NCBI GenBank assembly: GCA_965206195.1
Contig: CBDBIZ010000011.1
Coordinates: 248,001 to 312,000, forward strand
Length of the DNA: 64,000 nucleotides
DNA from: JAAOIF01 sp965206195
GTDB taxonomy: Bacteria > Pseudomonadota > Gammaproteobacteria > PS1 > Pseudothioglobaceae
Direction of reading: 5' to 3'
The translations under genes were made by a program, and so were the position numbers. Position 1 is the stretch's first letter. Each line of letters begins with the position of its first letter. The notes beneath the pieces were generated by a model. That model searched no databases, had not been told where the DNA came from, and was given only the letters and a program-made list of their open reading frames with translations. Shown here one piece after another: positions 60,898 through 64,000 of the stretch.

Positions 60898-61323
60898 TTA
60901 TGGATTACTTTGCTTAGCGTTTTTTAAGGCTTCTGCCACTTTTGGTGACATGTAATTTTCATCGTGTTTGGCTAAAATCCTACTGGCAACAAACGTGCCT
61001 TTAACCAATGAACCAGTGGCAATCACCCCTTGTCCTTCACGAAATAAATCTGGCAAAATGCCGCTATATTCCACCTGAAATGCGTTCACATTATCAGTCA
61101 CTTCAAAGACTACTTTGATGCCGTCACGCTTGACGCTACCGAGTGAGACCAAGCCACCCAACTCAAAACTTTTCCCAATCGGAGCCTTACCTTGAGCAAC
61201 ATCACTTGGAGAGAAAAAATACAATAAATTTTGATTAAATGCCTTTAACCCCAAGTAGCCCGCTAATGAAACGCCTGCCACCAATAAAGCCACCAATGCC
61301 ATTCTGTTTTGTCGTTTTGTCAT
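60898..61323 (-). CDS. ccmE: Periplasmic heme chaperone CcmE
   Basis: 141 residues. Membrane anchor (MALVALLVAGVSLAGYLGL), OB-fold with FELGGLVSLGSVKRDGIKVV and VEYSGILPDLFREGQGVIA, and the covalent heme-binding histidine in ILAKHDENYMSP. It passes heme to the CcmF/CcmH ligase. Overlaps the ccmD stop (ATGA). Confidence 0.96.
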   Translation of the reverse strand: MTKRQNRMALVALLVAGVSLAGYLGLKAFNQNLLYFFSPSDVAQGKAPIGKSFELGGLVSLGSVKRDGIKVVFEVTDNVNAFQVEYSGILPDLFREGQGVIATGSLVKGTFVASRILAKHDENYMSPKVAEALKNAKQSNP

Positions 61324-61493
61324 TTTTGAATCCTAAGATATTTAGCACGTAGTTGTACTCTTGCCTGTTTGTGAATAACTGCGCTATGGATAAACAAAAA
61401 TGCAATTGTCACAAATGTCGTTAAATAAGCAAACCAAATATAAAAAGCATACTTGCCAAACGGTAAAAAAGAAAAAAATTCAACCAATGTCAT
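61320..61493 (-). CDS. ccmD: Heme exporter protein CcmD
   Basis: A 57-residue protein. MTLVEFFSFLPFGKYAFYIW leads into one helix and a basic tail (HKQARVQLRAKYLRIQK), the usual CcmD layout. It overlaps ccmC upstream and ccmE downstream by 4 bp each (ATGA), as expected for the ccmC-D-E order. CcmD holds CcmE in the heme-export complex. Confidence 0.88.
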   Translation of the reverse strand: MTLVEFFSFLPFGKYAFYIWFAYLTTFVTIAFLFIHSAVIHKQARVQLRAKYLRIQK

Positions 61494-62233
61494 TTGTCCG
61501 CCCCCATAATCACTTGCTTGACCCAGCGGGTATTTTGCTCGGTAATTAGCACCTCGTCTCGTGCGCGCATTAACATCAATGTAGCGTATAAAAATTTAAA
61601 TGCAATACTCATCACCAATAGCGCAATCACCATATCTAAATCTTGAATGGCAATCCTATTAACACTGATTGAGGCACCTTGATGCAAAGTATTCCACCAC
61701 TTAACTGAATAATGAATAATGGGTAAATTAATCAAACCCACAATCGCTAAAATAGCACTGGCTTTCGCTGCTGTTTTAGGGTTGTCAAAAGCATTATTAA
61801 GCGCCATATAAGCCAAATATAAAAACAACAAAATAAGTTCAGAAGTAAGACGCGCATCCCACACCCAATATGCACCCCACATCGGCTTACCCCAAACTGC
61901 GCCAGTTACTAAAGCCAAAAAAGTAAACGCTGCACCAATCGGTGCGGATACTTTAGCCACTACATTAGCTAGCTTGATTTGCCAAATAAGACCAATGCCG
62001 CCAGCAACTGCCATCACTAAATATACAAGCATACTCATCCATGCGCTAGGTACATGAATAAACATAATCCGATAACTATCACCTTGTTGATAATCAACCG
62101 GTGCTACTACTAAGCCCCAATATAAACCAACCAAAGTTAGCATAATAAAAGGATACAAAAACCAAGGAATAATTTTTGTACTTATTTGGTAAAAATTTTG
62201 CGGCGAGGCAAACGCCTGAATCCATTTCCACAT
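61490..62233 (-). CDS. ccmC: Heme exporter protein CcmC
   Basis: 247 residues with six helices. The tryptophan-rich heme-handling motif is WGKPMWGAYWVWDARLTSEL, with histidines in FIHVPSAWMSMLVY and WWNTLHQGASIS. It loads heme onto CcmE. ccmA and ccmB do not precede it; tsaB lies 51 bp upstream. Confidence 0.95.
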   Translation of the reverse strand: MWKWIQAFASPQNFYQISTKIIPWFLYPFIMLTLVGLYWGLVVAPVDYQQGDSYRIMFIHVPSAWMSMLVYLVMAVAGGIGLIWQIKLANVVAKVSAPIGAAFTFLALVTGAVWGKPMWGAYWVWDARLTSELILLFLYLAYMALNNAFDNPKTAAKASAILAIVGLINLPIIHYSVKWWNTLHQGASISVNRIAIQDLDMVIALLVMSIAFKFLYATLMLMRARDEVLITEQNTRWVKQVIMGADK

Positions 62234-62284
62234 AATTGTACTTTATATTATATTACTATATAACTGTTATAACTGTTACAGTTG

Positions 62285-62935
62285 TTATTTTATCGATTTC
62301 TTTGCCACGTTGTTACGCAAATAAGTGGGTAGTGGTAATTTATCATCAAAATCGCTAGTTTGGTGCAAATATAAATCAATCAAGTTTTGAGCTTTTGGAT
62401 AAAAATTAGCCACATAATTCTTAATCCCTGTTGTTTGAGACAATTCACGCTCGTACGCACCCCAACCTGTACTAACACCAATAAAATCTTGATTAAGCAC
62501 ATCTACTTCATTTGGATTTTTTAAACTTTCATTGACAAGTTGTTGATTTTGATACACGCCCCAATATACCTGTCCCATACGGGCATCAAGTGCAACGGCG
62601 ATTTTATCAGTATTGTATTTTTTAGCTGCGCCAAAGCCTAACACTTCAAGCGTTGAAAAGCCAATGGTAGGGATGTCGTAAGCAAATGCCATGCCTTGCA
62701 CCACAGCCACACACATACGCACGCCAGTAAAACTACCTGGACCTTTAGTGTAGATAATAGCGTCCAGCTCGCAGACTTTAAGTTTTGCTTCGGTGAGTAT
62801 CTTCTCGCACAATGGCAAAATCAGACTAGAGCTGTTTTCCACATTCTCAACAAAACGGTTAATCTTGCCATTATCACCAAGCACACTAACTGAAACAACC
62901 TCGCTACAAGTATCAATCGCTAATAGTTTATTCAT
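62285..62935 (-). CDS. tsaB: tRNA threonylcarbamoyladenosine biosynthesis protein TsaB
   Basis: 216 residues from ATG 62935 (an ATG four codons earlier is possible). ASKHA-fold features are LLAIDTCSEVVSVSVLG, the conserved IIYTKGPGSFTGVRMCVAVV and ALDARMGQVYWGVY. TsaB pairs with TsaD to make t6A37 in tRNAs reading ANN codons. Between mtgA and ccmC on the same strand. Confidence 0.93.
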   Translation of the reverse strand: MNKLLAIDTCSEVVSVSVLGDNGKINRFVENVENSSSLILPLCEKILTEAKLKVCELDAIIYTKGPGSFTGVRMCVAVVQGMAFAYDIPTIGFSTLEVLGFGAAKKYNTDKIAVALDARMGQVYWGVYQNQQLVNESLKNPNEVDVLNQDFIGVSTGWGAYERELSQTTGIKNYVANFYPKAQNLIDLYLHQTSDFDDKLPLPTYLRNNVAKKSIK

Positions 62936-62951
62936 GGGTTGGGTCACGGGT

Positions 62952-63596
62952 TTATTTTACAATCTTTTTATACTTTTTATAAGTGGATAAAACCAATTGC
63001 TTACGTCTTTCTAAGCGTTGTGGATGCTTAATTGGGTGGTAAAACGAAGGACCTCTAACCAATGCTACTAAGATTGCTAATTCATTCGTTGATAATGATT
63101 TTAACGGCTTATGAAAATAAAATTGTGCACCTTGTTTAAAACCATAAATCGCACGATTACCATGTTGCCCCAAATAGACGCTGTTCATATAACGTGTTAG
63201 AATAAAAACCTTGTCAAAAGCGTGTTCCAATAACAATGCCATCAACGCTTCATTAAATTTTCGCTTCAGTGTCCGCTGCTTGGTTAGTAAGGAGTTTTTA
63301 ATCAATTGCTGGGTAATAGTGCTCGCACCGCGTATGGGTTTGTCAAAAAATATACTGTCTCGCAATACTTTAACAACTTCTTTAAAATCTACGCCAGAGT
63401 GGTTAAAATAAGATTGATCTTCCATCAACAATAACATATTAATCAAAATTTTAGGATGTTCATACAACTCTAAATCTGAATGAGAATAATCAGACGACTT
63501 GGAAAACTCAGCCTTAACAATGTTATCAAGATTATTAACATAAACCACAAAAATCACAACGCCCAATAGGATTAAGCGCAACAGCCACTTAATCAT
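62952..63596 (-). CDS. mtgA: Monofunctional peptidoglycan glycosyltransferase MtgA
   Basis: 214 residues: one N-terminal membrane helix (about 4-22) and a GT51 domain only. Motif 1 is LLLMEDQSYFNHSGVDFKEV with the catalytic glutamate, motif 2 RGASTITQQLIKNSLL, then YMNSVYLGQHGNRAIYGF and LAILVALVRGPSFYHP. No transpeptidase domain follows. It polymerises glycan strands from lipid II. Its ATG overlaps the stop of a small upstream ORF. Confidence 0.92.
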   Translation of the reverse strand: MIKWLLRLILLGVVIFVVYVNNLDNIVKAEFSKSSDYSHSDLELYEHPKILINMLLLMEDQSYFNHSGVDFKEVVKVLRDSIFFDKPIRGASTITQQLIKNSLLTKQRTLKRKFNEALMALLLEHAFDKVFILTRYMNSVYLGQHGNRAIYGFKQGAQFYFHKPLKSLSTNELAILVALVRGPSFYHPIKHPQRLERRKQLVLSTYKKYKKIVK

Positions 63597-63739
63597 TAAT
63601 TGTCAAATTTCACCACGTTATTCCCTGTTTTTAAAAAACACATCAGGCGTTCTGATAAACAAACCAAGTTTAAAATTATACCAATGCCTGCAAACTTAAT
63701 AAGGCGTTCTAACTTTAGTCTCTTTCCTGAACTCATCAT
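63596..63739 (-). CDS. Possible small ORF upstream of mtgA
   Basis: A 47-codon frame starting with a double ATG (MMSSGKRLKLERL) and carrying one hydrophobic stretch (IKFAGIGIILNLVCL) ends with TAATG shared with the mtgA start. The coupling suggests a real small membrane peptide or a translated leader, but no good Shine-Dalgarno and no known family support it. The next 108 bp to gyrA hold nothing I can name apart from a short direct repeat (TTTTTAATCG). Confidence 0.3.
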   Translation of the reverse strand: MMSSGKRLKLERLIKFAGIGIILNLVCLSERLMCFLKTGNNVVKFDN

Positions 63740-63847
63740 GATAGTGAAAATTATAAGAGATTAAAATCTGTCTCAATCTCGTCTCATTTCATTCGCGTCT
63801 TGATAAGTCGTGGTTTTAATCGTGGCATTTTTAATCGCGCCATTTGT

Positions 63848-64000
63848 TCATTCAACCACGCTATTGGTGTGCTCAAGGGCTTGGACTTCATCGTCTTCAG
63901 GCTCAGCAATTTTAGCTACGGAGACCAATTTTTCGCCTTTAGAGATGTTAATTAGAGTAACGCCTTGGGTGTTTCTGCCGATAATAGATACATCTGCTGC
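63848..64000 (-). CDS. gyrA: DNA gyrase subunit A (partial, C-terminal end)
   Basis: The last 50 codons are visible: AADVSIIGRNTQGVTLINI is the final beta-propeller blade repeat of GyrA, followed by KLVSVAKIAEPEDDE and an acidic tail ending NSVVE. The rest lies beyond the right edge. Gyrase introduces negative supercoils. The assignment rests on the blade repeat and the AEPED tail; ParC is less likely because its tail differs. Confidence 0.88.
   Translation of the reverse strand, partial: AADVSIIGRNTQGVTLINISKGEKLVSVAKIAEPEDDEVQALEHTNSVVE

Overview
The window is a gene-dense, AT-rich bacterial chromosome segment (my impression is under 40% GC, not counted). Its gene orders are gammaproteobacterial: murA-hisG-hisD, hisS-yfgM-der, rodA-mltB-dacA-dat, ffs-dnaX-ybaB-recR, hupB-tRNA-ppiD and ccmCDE. 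The streamlined neighbourhoods (only mlaC left of the mla operon, no bamB, a scattered ccm set), an Mqo and a type-2 NADH dehydrogenase, and a cysteine-sulfinate/hypotaurine cluster would fit a sulfur-oxidising marine lineage such as SUP05/Thioglobus or its mussel and clam symbionts. That assignment is inference. I saw no IS element, prophage, CRISPR array or rRNA.

Layout. 1-4.9 kb: lysS (cut by the window edge), a TPR protein, yjbQ and ccmH on the minus strand, then uup and a small HAD protein on the plus strand. 4.9-12 kb: uvrC, a lone mlaC, murA, hisG, hisD, a palindromic repeat, a TPR lipoprotein and a secreted cupin. 12-19.6 kb: a 0.5 kb gene-poor stretch, hisS-yfgM-der, a cysteine-containing protein of unknown function, pyrG and an MsbA-like exporter. 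19.6-32 kb: eleven tightly packed minus-strand genes running from a bufferin-type peptide precursor (bufA) through a rhodanese, bufB, bufC, DoxX, an FMN glutamate-synthase-like protein, a TPP enzyme, an aldehyde dehydrogenase, DUF2721 and Mqo to an NDH-2/cyclic-nucleotide-domain fusion. Divergent from it is an ECF sigma factor / anti-sigma / YHS-protein operon. 32-36 kb: a five-gene operon of cysteine sulfinate decarboxylase, cysteine dioxygenase, two ATP-grasp proteins and a VTT-type membrane protein, which looks like an uncharacterised hypotaurine-derived pathway. 36-42.4 kb: a DoxX-like protein, a TrpD2-like protein, a Rieske protein, a lipoprotein transglycosylase, a cold-shock/membrane protein, tpm, a TlpA-like protein, ung, pdxB and moaE with a structured leader. 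42.7-51.6 kb: cell-shape and peptidoglycan genes (rodA, mltB, dacA-like, dat, an amgK-murU fusion), then ffs, dnaX, ybaB, recR. 51.6-64 kb: recJ, DUF1566, thiO, lspA and an MFS transporter (one operon), fabI, ppiD, two tRNAs, hupB, ccmG-E-D-C, tsaB, mtgA and the 3' end of gyrA.

The two regions most worth following up are the ECF-linked bufferin operon (27.5-32 kb, possibly extending to 19.6 kb) and the CSAD-CDO-double ATP-grasp operon (32-36.1 kb). Smaller points are a probable dnaX slippage site, an AmgK-MurU fusion, a stand-alone HAD domain resembling the N-terminal half of UbiA fusions, a pseudoknot-like moaE leader, and a MITE-like palindrome at the end of hisD.
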